A stretch of DNA of 34,885 nucleotides from an uncultured Dialister sp. (lineage in GTDB: Bacteria; Bacillota; Negativicutes; Veillonellales; Dialisteraceae). The notes beneath the pieces were generated by a model. The model did no database searches. It saw only the letters and a program-made list of their open reading frames with translations, and was not told the origin of the DNA. Each line of letters begins with the position of its first letter. The stretch's first letter is position 1. Positions 18,950 through 27,461 of the stretch are shown here, piece after piece. The stretch is taken from the NCBI RefSeq assembly GCF_900765565.1, contig NZ_CAAFRZ010000214.1:1-34885 (forward strand). The letters are read 5' to 3'. A program made the position numbers and the translations under genes.

Positions 18950-19998
18950 AATGGGGCGTTGAATTCTGGATGCGGGTGGCCATTGCCGTTGGATTTGTGC
19001 TCCTTGTCATCCTGGCACCGTCGGTGCTGTTTCCTTTTATCGTATCCCTGGTAATTGCTACCCTCCTGAATCCGGTGGCCCACAGGGTCTATGCACTGGC
19101 ACAGAAATGGAAGATACCCCATTTCCCCTATGATTTTGCCATTCTTATTTCCTTTGCTATTTTCATAGCGGTCATTTACTTCATTGCGGTTCACATTTTC
19201 GTGCCATTCATTAATGAATTCCAGCAATTCGTCAAAAGCGTGCCGGGCATGCTGGCTGCGGTGCAGCAGGCCATTCCCCAGCTGGAGGAACAGTACCATC
19301 TGAGCCTCATGCCGCCGGAAGCCAAGTCTCTCCTGGCGAAAATTCTCCAGGACATCGGTGAGTATACCCTGAAAATAGCACAGTTCAGTCTGTCCGCTAT
19401 TTTCTCCTTTGCCTCCACCGTGGTACAGCTCATTGTGGTACCCTTCATCACGTTCTACATGATGAAAAGGGGCGGCTATTTTGTAAATGCCTTTATCCAT
19501 CTTTTCCCGGACCGCTATCATCACCATCTGGAAGGACTGTTCAGGGAAATCCATTTCGTCCTGAATGCATACATCCGGGGACAGCTCCTGCTGTCCACCC
19601 TCATGGGAACCGTGGTCTTTATCGGTATGGTGGCTCTCCATATACCCTATCCATTGGTCATCGGGCTGCTGGCAGCCATCGTGGAGACCATTCCCCTCAT
19701 CGGGCCGATTATCGGAGCCATTCCGCCGGTGCTCCTGGGCCTGCTCCAGGGGACAACGGTCATGTTCCAGGTCATCATTTTCTATATTGTTGTCCAGCAG
19801 GTGGATGGCCATTTCGTGATGCCAAAGCTCATGGGCAGCATCATCAATGTCCATCCGGTATCCATCATCGCCGGCGTGCTGCTTGGCGGAAAGCTTTTCG
19901 GCGTGGTGGGGACCATCATTGCAGTGCCCCTGGTGGCGGTGCTGCAGATTGTCCTGAAGCACATGTGGTTTTACGACAGGTATAAGAACGTCAGGTAA
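18946..19998 (+). CDS. AI-2E family (UPF0118) membrane transporter
   Basis: This is an integral membrane protein of 350 residues. Hydrophobic segments lie at the N-terminus (FWMRVAIAVGFVLLVILAP), near 45-80 and 145-175, and in a block from about 205 to 320, with a long amphipathic stretch between. The C-terminal part (ETIPLIGPIIGAIPPVLLGLL, QQVDGHFVMPKLMGS, HPVSIIAGVLLGGKLFG) is the best-conserved family region. Members export the AI-2 quorum signal or exchange sodium or lithium for protons; which applies cannot be told. It is coupled to the MBL gene and lies where hemZ often sits in related gene strings. Confidence 0.9.
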   Translation: MKWGVEFWMRVAIAVGFVLLVILAPSVLFPFIVSLVIATLLNPVAHRVYALAQKWKIPHFPYDFAILISFAIFIAVIYFIAVHIFVPFINEFQQFVKSVPGMLAAVQQAIPQLEEQYHLSLMPPEAKSLLAKILQDIGEYTLKIAQFSLSAIFSFASTVVQLIVVPFITFYMMKRGGYFVNAFIHLFPDRYHHHLEGLFREIHFVLNAYIRGQLLLSTLMGTVVFIGMVALHIPYPLVIGLLAAIVETIPLIGPIIGAIPPVLLGLLQGTTVMFQVIIFYIVVQQVDGHFVMPKLMGSIINVHPVSIIAGVLLGGKLFGVVGTIIAVPLVAVLQIVLKHMWFYDRYKNVR

Positions 19999-20017
19999 CG
20001 GGAGGTTTTCGAGAAGC

Positions 20018-20476
20018 ATGAAGAAAACAGCAATCATGAATACTCTGAAGAAGAAAATCAGGGAGCATAAGTATAAATTCACAAACCAGCGGCAGATTAT
20101 CCTGCAGGCCTTCCTGGACAGTCGGGAAAACCACATGAGTGCCGAAGATGTGTATGAAATCGTAAGAGTGGACAATCCGGACATCGGACTGGCCACGGTG
20201 TACCGTTCCCTGGAACTGTTTACCCAGCTGGAACTGCTGAAGAAGCTGGACTTTGGTGACGGCAGGAGCCGGTATGAACTGAACGACCGGAATATCAACC
20301 ATTCCCATCACCATCTTATCTGCCTTGGCTGCGGTAAGGTGACCGAATTTTCCTATGATTTCCTGAACGATATCCGGGACAAAATCAAAAAGGAAAGCGG
20401 CTTCGATATTGTGGACTACCAGCTCAAGTTCTACGGCTACTGCAAGGACTGTGCCAAGAAGAATCATGATCTCTGA
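20018..20476 (+). CDS. Fur-family metal-responsive transcriptional regulator
   Basis: This is a 152-residue DNA-binding repressor of the Fur/PerR/Zur family. The winged helix covers residues 10-85 (FTNQRQIILQAF, the recognition-helix region GLATVYRSLELF). The sensory domain has HSHHHLICLGCGKVTEF and a C-terminal CKDC, with C102, C105, C142 and C145 as the structural zinc site. The HHH cluster and acidic residues supply a regulatory metal site, but iron, peroxide or zinc sensing cannot be separated by eye. GGGAGG lies 12 bases before ATG 20018; ATG 20036 is an alternative. Fur-like boxes upstream of recJ are a possible target. Confidence 0.9.
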   Translation: MKKTAIMNTLKKKIREHKYKFTNQRQIILQAFLDSRENHMSAEDVYEIVRVDNPDIGLATVYRSLELFTQLELLKKLDFGDGRSRYELNDRNINHSHHHLICLGCGKVTEFSYDFLNDIRDKIKKESGFDIVDYQLKFYGYCKDCAKKNHDL

Positions 20477-20494
20477 GTGAATGAAGGAATGCTC

Positions 20495-20720
20495 CAGGCC
20501 TGTGAATGGGGCTAAGGGTTGTGGGTTGGCATCGCTGCGCTTGACAACCGGGTGGCAGGTGCTTCGCACCGGGGAATAAGGTGCATTTGCCGCCAAAGGC
20601 GGCTATTCCACCTTATGCCCCCGCTTCAGTGGGGCGGCAGCCTCACTGAAGCCACCACCCGGTGAACGAGCGTAGCGATGTTCACCCACCACCCTCAGCC
20701 CCATTTATACGCATGGGCCA
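20495..20720. repeat. Family R structured intergenic repeat, copy R2
   Basis: This is one of the two clearest copies. The outer stem pairs GGGGCTAAGGGT (from 20508) with ACCCTCAGCCCC (to 20702). Inside are: a hairpin 20525-20548 with loop containing TCGCTGCGCT; GGTGC-TTC-GCACC near 20558-20570; a central stem 20571-20583 with 20609-20621 (one mismatch), capped by GCCGCC-AAA-GGCGGC; a perfect 9-bp hairpin 20623-20631/20644-20652; and a 7-bp hairpin 20661-20667/20680-20686 whose loop is the complement of the first. The tail CATTTATACGCATGGGC forms a further small hairpin. Confidence 0.85.
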
Positions 20721-20748
20721 AATAATCACCCGGAGTCCCAACAATTAT

Positions 20749-20778
20749 TTGCCAATGTACCCTGCAAGATGGTACAAT
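20749..20778 (+). promoter_or_regulatory. hisS promoter
   Basis: TTGCCA (20749-20754) and TACAAT (20773-20778) are separated by 18 bases. Transcription would start near 20785, giving a 100-base leader. Confidence 0.65.
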
Positions 20779-20784
20779 TTAGTT

Positions 20785-20885
20785 TGTTAATGTAACCGAA
20801 AAGGAATCAATATTTCTTTTTCCAAAATGATCATTTTTTCAGTTTCCTGCAAGGATAGCAGGGCTGAACCAAAGAGGTGTGGTTA
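20785..20885 (+). promoter_or_regulatory. hisS 5' leader with hairpins, not a T-box
   Basis: The leader holds a perfect 14-base palindrome AAAATGATCATTTT (20824-20837) that runs into a T-run. A hairpin CCTGC/GCAGG (20846-20862) ends about 10 bases before the GAGGTG binding site. CCTGCAAGAT, overlapping the promoter, recurs as CCTGCAAGGAT in that hairpin. The conserved T-box core (AGGGTGG-ACCGCG) is absent, so regulation by tRNA-His through a T-box is not supported. Confidence 0.4.
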
Positions 20886-22151
20886 ATGCAGGCATTAAAA
20901 GGAACCCATGATATTCTGCCTGAAGAAATGTACAAGTGGGATTATATGGAAGGAGTTATCCGTGATGTTTGTGCCCGGTACGGGTATAAAGAAATCAGGA
21001 CTCCTATTATTGAAGCCACCGAACTGTTCCAGCGGGGCATCGGCGATACCACGGATGTGGTAACGAAGGAAATGTATACATTCACGGACCGCGGCGGCCG
21101 TTCGGTCACCCTGCGCCCTGAAAACACGGCATCCGCCGTCCGGGCATACCTGGAACACAAGATGTACGGGGACCAGCAGGTGCACAAGATGTTCTACATC
21201 GGGTCCATGTTCCGCTATGATCGTCCCCAGGCAGGGCGGTACAGGGAATTCCACCAGTTCGGCCTGGAAGTGCTCGGCGCTTCTTCTCCACTGGCGGATG
21301 CAGAAGTCATTGCCATGGCCTGTGAAATTTTCCACCGCCTGGGTCTGAAGGACCTGGACCTCCACCTGAATTCCATCGGCGATAAGAACTGCCGTCCGGC
21401 CTATCGGAAGAAGCTGATCGAATTCTTCGAAGCAAAGAAGGACCAGCTCTGCGACGACTGCAAGGAACGGCTCTATAAGAACCCTCTCCGCATCCTGGAC
21501 TGCAAGGAAGAGGGATGCAAGCGGGCTTCCGTAGGGGCACCGGAAATTACGGACTACCTCTGCGACGACTGCCGGGCCAAGTTTGATGCGGTAAAAAAAT
21601 ACCTCGATGCCCTCGGCATCAAATATACCGTGGATCCCCGGCTGGTAAGAGGCCTGGATTATTACACCAATACGGCCTTTGAAATCCAGTATCCGCCCCT
21701 GGGTGCCCAGAGCGCCGTTTGCGGCGGCGGCCGGTATGACGGACTTGTCGAAGAAATCGGCGGCCCCTCCACACCGGGTATCGGATTTGCCATCGGACTG
21801 GAACGGCTGCTGCTGGCACTGGAAATGCAGCATCTCATCCCGGAACCGAAGTCTAAGAAGCATGTATACATCGCAGCCCTTGGGGAAGAAGCAGTGGCTG
21901 AAGGCTTCAAAATCCAGGAAGAACTCCGGGGCCTCGGCGTTCTTGCTGACATGGACCTCCAGGGAAGAAGCCTGAAGGGCCAGATGAAACAGTCCGGCAG
22001 GATGGGTTCCCAGTTCACCGTAATCATCGGAAGCAATGAACTGGAAAAAGGGGCAGCAGCCGTGAAGAACATGGCTGACAGCTCCCAGAAGGATATTCCC
22101 TTCGGTGAAGTGGCTTCTTATATTGCCAAAGAAGAACAGAGCTCCAAATAA
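20886..22151 (+). CDS. hisS: Histidyl-tRNA synthetase
   Basis: This class II synthetase has 421 residues, the normal bacterial length. It opens LKGTHDILPEE and shows RPENTASAVRAYLEH, motif 2 FRYDRPQAGRYREFHQFGLEVLG, the histidine-binding RGLDYYTNTAFEI, GGGRYDGLVEEIGG and motif 3 PGIGFAIGLERLLLAL. A C-terminal anticodon-binding domain covers about the last 95 residues. I start at ATG 20886, with GAGGTG upstream; an in-frame GTG at 20877 lies within that binding site. aspS follows, the usual Bacillota order. Confidence 0.96.
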   Translation: MQALKGTHDILPEEMYKWDYMEGVIRDVCARYGYKEIRTPIIEATELFQRGIGDTTDVVTKEMYTFTDRGGRSVTLRPENTASAVRAYLEHKMYGDQQVHKMFYIGSMFRYDRPQAGRYREFHQFGLEVLGASSPLADAEVIAMACEIFHRLGLKDLDLHLNSIGDKNCRPAYRKKLIEFFEAKKDQLCDDCKERLYKNPLRILDCKEEGCKRASVGAPEITDYLCDDCRAKFDAVKKYLDALGIKYTVDPRLVRGLDYYTNTAFEIQYPPLGAQSAVCGGGRYDGLVEEIGGPSTPGIGFAIGLERLLLALEMQHLIPEPKSKKHVYIAALGEEAVAEGFKIQEELRGLGVLADMDLQGRSLKGQMKQSGRMGSQFTVIIGSNELEKGAAAVKNMADSSQKDIPFGEVASYIAKEEQSSK

Positions 22152-22259
22152 GTTGGAGTTATGGTATAATCTGTATTGATTTCAAACCTTTCCGGCCCCT
22201 TCCTTTGAAGGGGGAGGGGATGGAAAAGTTTAAATAAATTTTTAAAGAGGTGCTCTCAT
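22143..22259 (+). promoter_or_regulatory. aspS promoter and leader
   Basis: The hisS end carries a small stem CTCCAA/TTGGAG (22143-22159) with no T-run. An extended -10, TGGTATAAT (22162-22170), follows directly. In the leader CCCCTTC (22196-22202) pairs with GAAGGGG (22207-22213). No T-box core is seen. The binding site GAGGTG lies about 7 bases before the ATG. Confidence 0.55.
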
Positions 22260-24068
22260 ATGGAAACAATGGCAGGGATGAAACGATCCTGCGGATGCGG
22301 TAAAGTAAGCGAAAATGATGTTGGCAAAGAATTGACACTGGCCGGCTGGGTCAATACCCGCCGCGACCACGGCGGCCTGATTTTTATCGACCTCCGCGAC
22401 AGAAGCGGTATTGTACAGCTCGTCATGAGCCCACAGTACGGGGAAGAAGCCTTCCACAAAGCAGAAGCGGTTCGCAGTGAATACGTGCTGGTAGTAAAGG
22501 GCAAAGTCCGTGAAAGAAGCGAAGACACGGTAAACCCGAAGATGAAGACCGGCAAGGTGGAAGTGGTAGTTTCTGAACTCCGCATCCTGAATAAGGCAAA
22601 GACCCCGCCATTCTACGTGGAAGATGGCATTGACGTTGATGAAAACGTACGTCTCAAATACCGTTACATCGATCTCCGCCGTCCGGAAATGCAGAACCAT
22701 CTCATCATGCGCCACAAGATTGTCCATGAAATGAGAACATTCCTGGATGAACATGATTTCCTGGAAATCGAAACCCCTATGCTCACAAAGAGCACACCGG
22801 AAGGTGCTCGTGATTACCTGGTACCTAGCCGTGTAAACCCGGGAAAGTTCTATGCACTGCCCCAGTCCCCGCAGCTCTTCAAGCAGCTGCTCATGGTATC
22901 GGGCCTGGAACGGTATTTCCAGGTAGCCCGCTGCTTCCGTGATGAAGACCTCCGTGCAGACCGGCAGCCGGAATTTACCCAGCTGGATATGGAACTGTCC
23001 TTTGAAGACCAGGACTTCATCCTGGACCTCATGGAACACATGATGCAGCGGGTGTTCAAGAAAGTCCTGAACCGGGACATTGAAATTCCTTTCAAGAGAA
23101 TCAAATGGGACGACGCCATGAACCTTTACGGTTCCGATAAGCCGGATCTCCGTTTTGATATGCACTTCTACAATATTTCCGACCTTCTCCGGGATACGGG
23201 ATTCAAGGTATTCCGTTCCGTCCTTGACAACGGCGGCGTAGTTAAAGCCATTAACGTCAAGGGAGATGCCGGTATTCCCCGCCGTGAACTGGATGGCCTC
23301 GTAGACTATGTAGGCCATTATGGCGCCAAGGGCCTTGCATGGATCGGCTTCAACGAAGACGGCAGCCTGAAGTGCCAGATCACCAAGTTCCTGGGTGAAG
23401 ATAAGATTCGGGAAATCGGCAAAGCCTGCGAAGCGGAAAAGGGAGACCTTGTCCTCATCATCGCCGACAAGCCGAAGGTGGTTGCCCAGGCCCTGGGCGA
23501 ACTGCGTCTGGAAATGGGACGCCGCATGAACCTCATCGACCCCAACGAATTCTGCTTCCGCTGGGTAACAGATTTCCCCATGTTCGAATACAGCGAAGAA
23601 GAACACCGCTATGTAGCTGAACATCATCCATTTACCGCACCTCGGGATGAAGATGTGCAGTACCTCCTCACCGACCCCTCCAAGGTCTATGCAAAGGCCT
23701 ATGATATGGTCCTGAACGGCGTAGAAGCCGGCGGCGGTTCCCTCCGTATTTACCAGGAAGACCTGCAGAAGAAGGTCTTCGAAGCCATCGGCATTTCCGA
23801 TGAAGAAGCACAGCAGAAGTTCGGCTTCCTCCTGGATGCCTTCAAGTACGGTGCTCCGCCCCATGCAGGCATTGCCCTGGGCCTGGACCGTCTCGTCATG
23901 CTGATGCTCCACCTGGACTCCATCCGCGACGTCATTGCCTTCCCGAAGACCCAGAGCGCCATTGATCCGCTCACCCAGGCACCGTCCACGGTGGCTGACA
24001 AGCAGCTGAAAGAACTCCACATCAAAGTGGATATCAAGAAAGAAAAGGACCTCTTCGAAAAGGCCTGA
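22260..24068 (+). CDS. aspS: Aspartyl-tRNA synthetase, bacterial type
   Basis: This class IIb synthetase has 602 residues, including the bacterial GAD insertion domain. The N-terminal OB-fold anticodon domain (GWVNTRRDHGGLIFIDLRDRSG) is followed by the catalytic domain with LPQSPQLFKQLLMVSGLERYFQVARCFRDEDLRADRQPEF split over residues 200-240. Motif 3 GIALGLDRLVMLML and FPKTQSAIDPLTQAPS lie near the C-terminus. It aminoacylates tRNA-Asp; whether it also charges tRNA-Asn cannot be decided here. A 6S-like RNA gene follows at once, as after aspS in Bacillus. Confidence 0.96.
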   Translation: METMAGMKRSCGCGKVSENDVGKELTLAGWVNTRRDHGGLIFIDLRDRSGIVQLVMSPQYGEEAFHKAEAVRSEYVLVVKGKVRERSEDTVNPKMKTGKVEVVVSELRILNKAKTPPFYVEDGIDVDENVRLKYRYIDLRRPEMQNHLIMRHKIVHEMRTFLDEHDFLEIETPMLTKSTPEGARDYLVPSRVNPGKFYALPQSPQLFKQLLMVSGLERYFQVARCFRDEDLRADRQPEFTQLDMELSFEDQDFILDLMEHMMQRVFKKVLNRDIEIPFKRIKWDDAMNLYGSDKPDLRFDMHFYNISDLLRDTGFKVFRSVLDNGGVVKAINVKGDAGIPRRELDGLVDYVGHYGAKGLAWIGFNEDGSLKCQITKFLGEDKIREIGKACEAEKGDLVLIIADKPKVVAQALGELRLEMGRRMNLIDPNEFCFRWVTDFPMFEYSEEEHRYVAEHHPFTAPRDEDVQYLLTDPSKVYAKAYDMVLNGVEAGGGSLRIYQEDLQKKVFEAIGISDEEAQQKFGFLLDAFKYGAPPHAGIALGLDRLVMLMLHLDSIRDVIAFPKTQSAIDPLTQAPSTVADKQLKELHIKVDIKKEKDLFEKA

Positions 24069-24101
24069 GTTGTAAATTTCTAATTTAACCTGTAACAGAC
24101 T

Positions 24102-24129
24102 TGTAAAATTCTTCTGATTTTGCTACACT
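24102..24129 (+). promoter_or_regulatory. Promoter of the 6S-like RNA
   Basis: TTGTAA (24102-24107) and TACACT (24124-24129) are 16 bases apart, 33 bases after the aspS stop. This places the RNA start near 24136. Confidence 0.7.
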
Positions 24130-24135
24130 ATCTGT

Positions 24136-24356
24136 GAAGGAACCCTGCTGTGCACGCCAAGCCTTCTTATTTTGAACCAACACCTTTATAACGGGAGTCC
24201 TGAGCTGAATCGATGAGTCAACGCCCCGCAAGGGGACTGACAACAAGCCCTTCACGATGACACCCACCTGCAAATATGCAGACTCAAAATACGGCAATTA
24301 ACGACATGGTGGGGCTATGAAACCTCAAAGGAGCTGTGATCTCACAGCTCCTTTTT
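24136..24356 (+). ncRNA. ssrS: Probable 6S RNA (SsrS)
   Basis: This is a non-coding stretch of about 220 bases with its own promoter, no reading frame, and a perfect terminator (GGAGCTGTGA 24330-24339, TCACAGCTCC 24342-24351, then TTTTT). It lies directly downstream of aspS, where Bacillus encodes 6S-1 RNA. Internal pairing such as GCCCCGCAAGGGGACTGACA, and the unpaired purine-rich GAACCAACACC stretch, fit a long, bulged rod that mimics an open promoter and binds the housekeeping sigma holoenzyme. The call rests on position, size and punctuation more than on a sequence match. Confidence 0.7.
24330..24356 (+). terminator. Terminator of the 6S-like RNA
   Basis: A perfect 10-bp stem with a two-base centre (24330-24339 with 24342-24351) is followed by T5. 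Confidence 0.93.
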
Positions 24357-24380
24357 GTATGCGGATGAATTGAAGGTTAC

Positions 24381-24617
24381 TCCATACGGATATATGGGGC
24401 TAAGGGTTGTGGGTGAACGGCGCTCCGCTGGTTCACCGGGTTGTGGGCGCTTCGCGCGGGGGCATAAGGTAGTTCGGCCACCTTCGGCGGTTATTCCACC
24501 TTATGCCCCCGCTGCGCCAGGGCGTCAGCCCTGGCAGGCAGCTACCACCCGGTCGGGCCAGCGTAGCGACGCCCGACCCACAACCTTTAGCCCCATTCAT
24601 CCCTATGGGATGACATC
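24381..24617. repeat. Family R structured intergenic repeat, copy R3
   Basis: This is a full copy with the R2 layout. The outer stem is GGGGCTAAGGGTTGTGGGT (from 24396) with ACCCACAACCTTTAGCCCC (24576-24594). The first loop hairpin is GGTGAAC/GTTCACC (24412-24418/24431-24437). A perfect 13-bp central stem GGGGGCATAAGGT/ACCTTATGCCCCC pairs 24458-24470 with 24498-24510. Then come GCCAGGGC/GCCCTGGC (24516-24535) and a second loop hairpin GGTCGGGC/GCCCGACC (24551-24558/24571-24578). The tail CATCCC-TAT-GGGATG is a small perfect hairpin. It lies between the 6S terminator and the pepP promoter. Confidence 0.87.
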
Positions 24618-24644
24618 CACTCATACCTCTCATCACATCTTTTC

Positions 24645-24673
24645 TAGACAAAACGGGCCGGATACTGTATTAT
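24645..24673 (+). promoter_or_regulatory. Promoter of the peptidase-efp-nusB operon
   Basis: TAGACA (24645-24650) and TATTAT (24668-24673) have a 17-base spacer; each differs from consensus by one base. The predicted start near 24680 favours ATG 24701 over ATG 24683 for the first gene. Confidence 0.65.
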
Positions 24674-24700
24674 TAGAAGGTAATGGAAAAGAGTGATTCT

Positions 24701-25756
24701 ATGATTTCTAAAGAATTGATTTCTGATTTTCTTGAAAAGAGCCATGTAAATGGCCTTTTTGTGCAGAAGGATGAAAATTTACGGTATATCAGCGGATTCA
24801 CCGGTTCCGACAGTTATCTCTTTGTGACGAAAGACAGCTTTTATCTTCTCACCGACAGCCGCTATGTGGAGCAGGCAAAGGAAGAAGCCAAAGGGTTTAC
24901 GGTGGTGGACTACAGAGGCAAGCTGGCCGATACCCTTTCGGATCTCGCCAAAAAGCATGGTGTCACGAAGCTGGGCATTGAGTCCGTTCTTTCTTACCGC
25001 ATGTACCTTACCTTTGATGAAGCCATGCCGGACGTGGACTTTGAGTTCTGCCCGGTGGACGACCTGCGGCGCATCAAGTCGGAGGAGGAACTGAAGCTTC
25101 TGAAAGAGGCCTGCCGGATTTCCGATGAAGGTTTTAAAAATACCATTCCCTACATCAAAGCCGGCGTGACGGAGCGGTACCTGCAGGCGGTGCTGGAATG
25201 CGAAATGCTGAAAGCTGGATCCGAAGGAAAATCCTTCGATACCATCGTGGCATCCGGTGAACGGGGCGCCTATCCCCACGGCACGGCCACGGATAAGGTG
25301 ATCCATGAAGGAGAAATGATTACCTTCGACTTCGGTGCCATTTACAAAGGATACCATTCCGATATTACAAGGACCGTGGCGGTGGGGGACATTTCCGATC
25401 GCCAGCGTTTCCTTTACGATAAAGTACTGGGATGCAATGAATATATCGAAAGCATACTGAAGGCCGGCATGCACGCCAACGAGGCGGATACAGAGGCCCG
25501 TAAGTACTTTGCCAGGTTTGACCTGGAAAAGTATTTCACCCATGCCCTGGGCCACAGTGTGGGTCTGGAAATCCACGAGGCCCCGGTACTGGCACAGAGG
25601 GATACATCCCTTCTGGAACCGAACATGACAGAGACCGTAGAACCGGGTGTTTACGTCCCCGGAACCGGTGGAGTCCGTATCGAAGATACGGTTGTTATAA
25701 AGCAGGATGGCATTTCCATTCTGACTCTATTTCCCAAAAAATTTTTAAGAGTGTAG
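24701..25756 (+). CDS. pepP: M24 family Xaa-Pro aminopeptidase
   Basis: This dimetal peptidase removes N-terminal residues preceding proline. It has 351 residues from ATG 24701. The N-terminal creatinase-like domain ([25 protein letters not shown]) precedes the pita-bread domain. Metal ligands are D210 and D221 in [18 protein letters not shown]285 in [14 protein letters not shown]314 in [10 protein letters not shown] and E328 in VRIEDTVV; all five are present. The gene lies 16 bases before efp, the usual Bacillota neighbour. ATG 24683 is possible but lies only two bases after AGAAGG. Confidence 0.92.
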   Translation: MISKELISDFLEKSHVNGLFVQKDENLRYISGFTGSDSYLFVTKDSFYLLTDSRYVEQAKEEAKGFTVVDYRGKLADTLSDLAKKHGVTKLGIESVLSYRMYLTFDEAMPDVDFEFCPVDDLRRIKSEEELKLLKEACRISDEGFKNTIPYIKAGVTERYLQAVLECEMLKAGSEGKSFDTIVASGERGAYPHGTATDKVIHEGEMITFDFGAIYKGYHSDITRTVAVGDISDRQRFLYDKVLGCNEYIESILKAGMHANEADTEARKYFARFDLEKYFTHALGHSVGLEIHEAPVLAQRDTSLLEPNMTETVEPGVYVPGTGGVRIEDTVVIKQDGISILTLFPKKFLRV

Positions 25757-25772
25757 CAGGAGGAAAATTGAA

Positions 25773-26333
25773 ATGATTTCTAGTAATGATTTACGTCCCG
25801 GAATTACCGTCGAACTGGACGGACAGGTTTGGCAGTGTGTGGAATTTCTGCATGTAAAGCCGGGCAAAGGCGCTGCTTTCGTTCGTGCTAAGCTGAAAAA
25901 CCTGCAGACCGGCTCTGTGGTTGAACGCAAATTCAACGCAGGCATCAAACTGCAGCCCGCAACGGTAGAAAGAAAGCCCATGCAGTACCTCTACGAAGCC
26001 GATGGCTCCTACTGCTTCATGGATACCGAAACCTATGAACAGATCATGCTCACCAAGGAACAGCTGGGCGACAAGATCAACTTCCTGAAGGAAGAAATGG
26101 AATGCAACGTTATGTTCTTCAACGGCAACATCATCGGTGTCGATATCCCGAACTCCGTAGAACTGAAAGTTGTTGAAACTGAACCTGGCATCCGCGGCGA
26201 TACAGCTACCGGTGGTTCCAAACCGGCTAAAATGGAAACCGGCTACATCGTACAGGTTCCGCTGTTCATCAATGAAGGCGAAATGCTCCGTATCGATACC
26301 CGTACCGGCGCTTACATTGAACGTGTAAAGTGA
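25773..26333 (+). CDS. efp: Elongation factor P
   Basis: EF-P relieves ribosome stalling at polyproline stretches by binding between the P and E sites. It has 186 residues, with the KOW-like N-domain and two OB domains. The tip of the first domain reads VKPGKGAAF, so the modified residue is K32 rather than arginine, which rules out EarP rhamnosylation. No EpmA/EpmB-type modification gene is in the window. AGGAGG lies about 10 bases upstream. Confidence 0.96.
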   Translation: MISSNDLRPGITVELDGQVWQCVEFLHVKPGKGAAFVRAKLKNLQTGSVVERKFNAGIKLQPATVERKPMQYLYEADGSYCFMDTETYEQIMLTKEQLGDKINFLKEEMECNVMFFNGNIIGVDIPNSVELKVVETEPGIRGDTATGGSKPAKMETGYIVQVPLFINEGEMLRIDTRTGAYIERVK

Positions 26334-26345
26334 GTCTGATTCTTT

Positions 26346-26714
26346 ATGGAAACTGCAGCCGTAGAAAATGAACTGGGCCTTGTCCGGGTGAGCGACCGCG
26401 TCATTGCCATGACGGCACAGGCGGCGGCCCTCCGGGTGCCCGGTATTGCAGGAATGGGGGAGACCTTTCTCCACAGCCTTTCCTCTGTCCTGACGGACAG
26501 GGAACGGGAAGGGGTCCATGTGGGCTTCAAGGACGGAGCCGCTGCCATTGACCTCTATGTCTGTGTCCGCCATGGCGGCCGCATTCCTGCCATTGCCCTG
26601 CAGCTCCAGGAAGCGGTGAAGGAAGAAATCACGGATTCCCTGGGCATCAGGACGGCAGCGGTGAATGTGAATATTTCCGGAATTATTTTCGAAACCGGAG
26701 GAAAATCACAATGA
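26346..26714 (+). CDS. Asp23/Gls24 family protein (first copy)
   Basis: This 122-residue protein has the family pattern LGLVRVSDRVIAMTAQAAALRVPGIAGMG, then VGFKDGAAAIDLYVCVRHG and a C-terminal EVTDSLGIRTAAVNVNISGI-like segment. Asp23/Gls24 proteins are linked to alkaline and envelope stress; the yqhY-type copy beside nusB has been tied to fatty acid or acetyl-CoA metabolism in Bacillus. It overlaps the second copy by ATGA. The function here is unknown. Confidence 0.85.
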   Translation: METAAVENELGLVRVSDRVIAMTAQAAALRVPGIAGMGETFLHSLSSVLTDREREGVHVGFKDGAAAIDLYVCVRHGGRIPAIALQLQEAVKEEITDSLGIRTAAVNVNISGIIFETGGKSQ

Positions 26715-27058
26715 GCCAGGATGAGACAGTGGTCGTAGTTCCGGAGGAGGAAATCTACGACAAAATTGAAAAGGCGGTCCTCGCCATACCGGAGGTGTCC
26801 CATTTCACTTCCGAGGGGTTCCAGGACCTTCTCTCCGGCATTGGACAGGCTTTCGGCTACAAGGGGCATAAGGGGCTCCTGCTCCGGCGCAGTAAGGAAG
26901 AGGGGATTAAGGTGGATATTTCCCTGGCCCTCCATAAAAACTGCCGGGTCATAGAAACGGCCCGGTACGTGCAGATGGTGGTCCGGAATCTCCTTCTTTC
27001 CGTGACTGACGAAAAGGTTTCCGGTATCGATATCACCATTACAGATTTAGTCAATTGA
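26711..27058 (+). CDS. Asp23/Gls24 family protein (second, divergent copy)
   Basis: This 115-residue protein lies directly after the first Asp23 copy and is translationally coupled to it. It shares the fold pattern (a helix starting EIYDKIEKAVLAIPEVSHF, strands KGLLLRRSKEEGIKVDISLAL, the final helix and GIDITITDLV), but lacks the conserved N-terminal signature of the first copy. The pair probably arose by duplication and may act as a heteromer; that is inference. Confidence 0.75.
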   Translation: MSQDETVVVVPEEEIYDKIEKAVLAIPEVSHFTSEGFQDLLSGIGQAFGYKGHKGLLLRRSKEEGIKVDISLALHKNCRVIETARYVQMVVRNLLLSVTDEKVSGIDITITDLVN

Positions 27059-27069
27059 AAGAGGTCATC

Positions 27070-27459
27070 ATGAGCAGGAGAAGTGCAAGAGAATATGCGC
27101 TGAAGGTTCTGTATTCCAGGGAACTGAATCCGGAAACAGAAGCCATTGATGGGGAAGGAAAGTCCCTGTCCGAAAAGGACAAGACCTTTGCGGACGCCCT
27201 CATCCATGCAGTGACGGAACATAAGGAACCGCTGGATGCGCTGATCCAGGGCCATCTCAAGCACTGGTCCCTGTCCCAGCTGAACGTGGTGGATAAGAAT
27301 ATCCTCCTTCTGGCACTGGCGGAATTCAAATACCTGGGCGATGAGGCATCCCAGCGCAAGGTCATCCTGAATGAAGCCATCGAAATGGCCAAGGTTTACG
27401 GCGGGGACTCTTCCTGGCGTTTCATCAATGGCGTCCTGGACGAGGCCATGAAGGGATAA
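27070..27459 (+). CDS. nusB: Transcription antitermination factor NusB
   Basis: NusB binds boxA RNA with NusE (S10) to promote antitermination of rRNA operons. It has 129 residues, all helical. SRRSAREYALKVLYSREL opens the RNA-binding N-half, and QRKVILNEAIEMAKVYGGDSS with FINGVLDE is the conserved C-terminal signature. I start at ATG 27070 with AAGAGG upstream; an in-frame TTG at 27055 overlaps the previous stop. The next gene starts 3 bases after its end. Confidence 0.94.
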   Translation: MSRRSAREYALKVLYSRELNPETEAIDGEGKSLSEKDKTFADALIHAVTEHKEPLDALIQGHLKHWSLSQLNVVDKNILLLALAEFKYLGDEASQRKVILNEAIEMAKVYGGDSSWRFINGVLDEAMKG

Positions 27460-27461
27460 CC

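Noticed and set aside
18724..20298. 524-codon open frame on the minus strand
   Set aside because: It runs antisense through three well-supported genes. Its histidine/glutamine-rich composition is typical of shadow frames.
20785..22259. T-box riboswitches before hisS and aspS
   Set aside because: These genes are often T-box-controlled in Bacillota, but the conserved AGGGTGG-ACCGCG core is absent from both leaders.
22242..24020. 592-codon open frame on the minus strand
   Set aside because: It is exactly antisense to aspS, whose protein is unmistakable. The minus-strand translation has no family motif and arises from codon bias.
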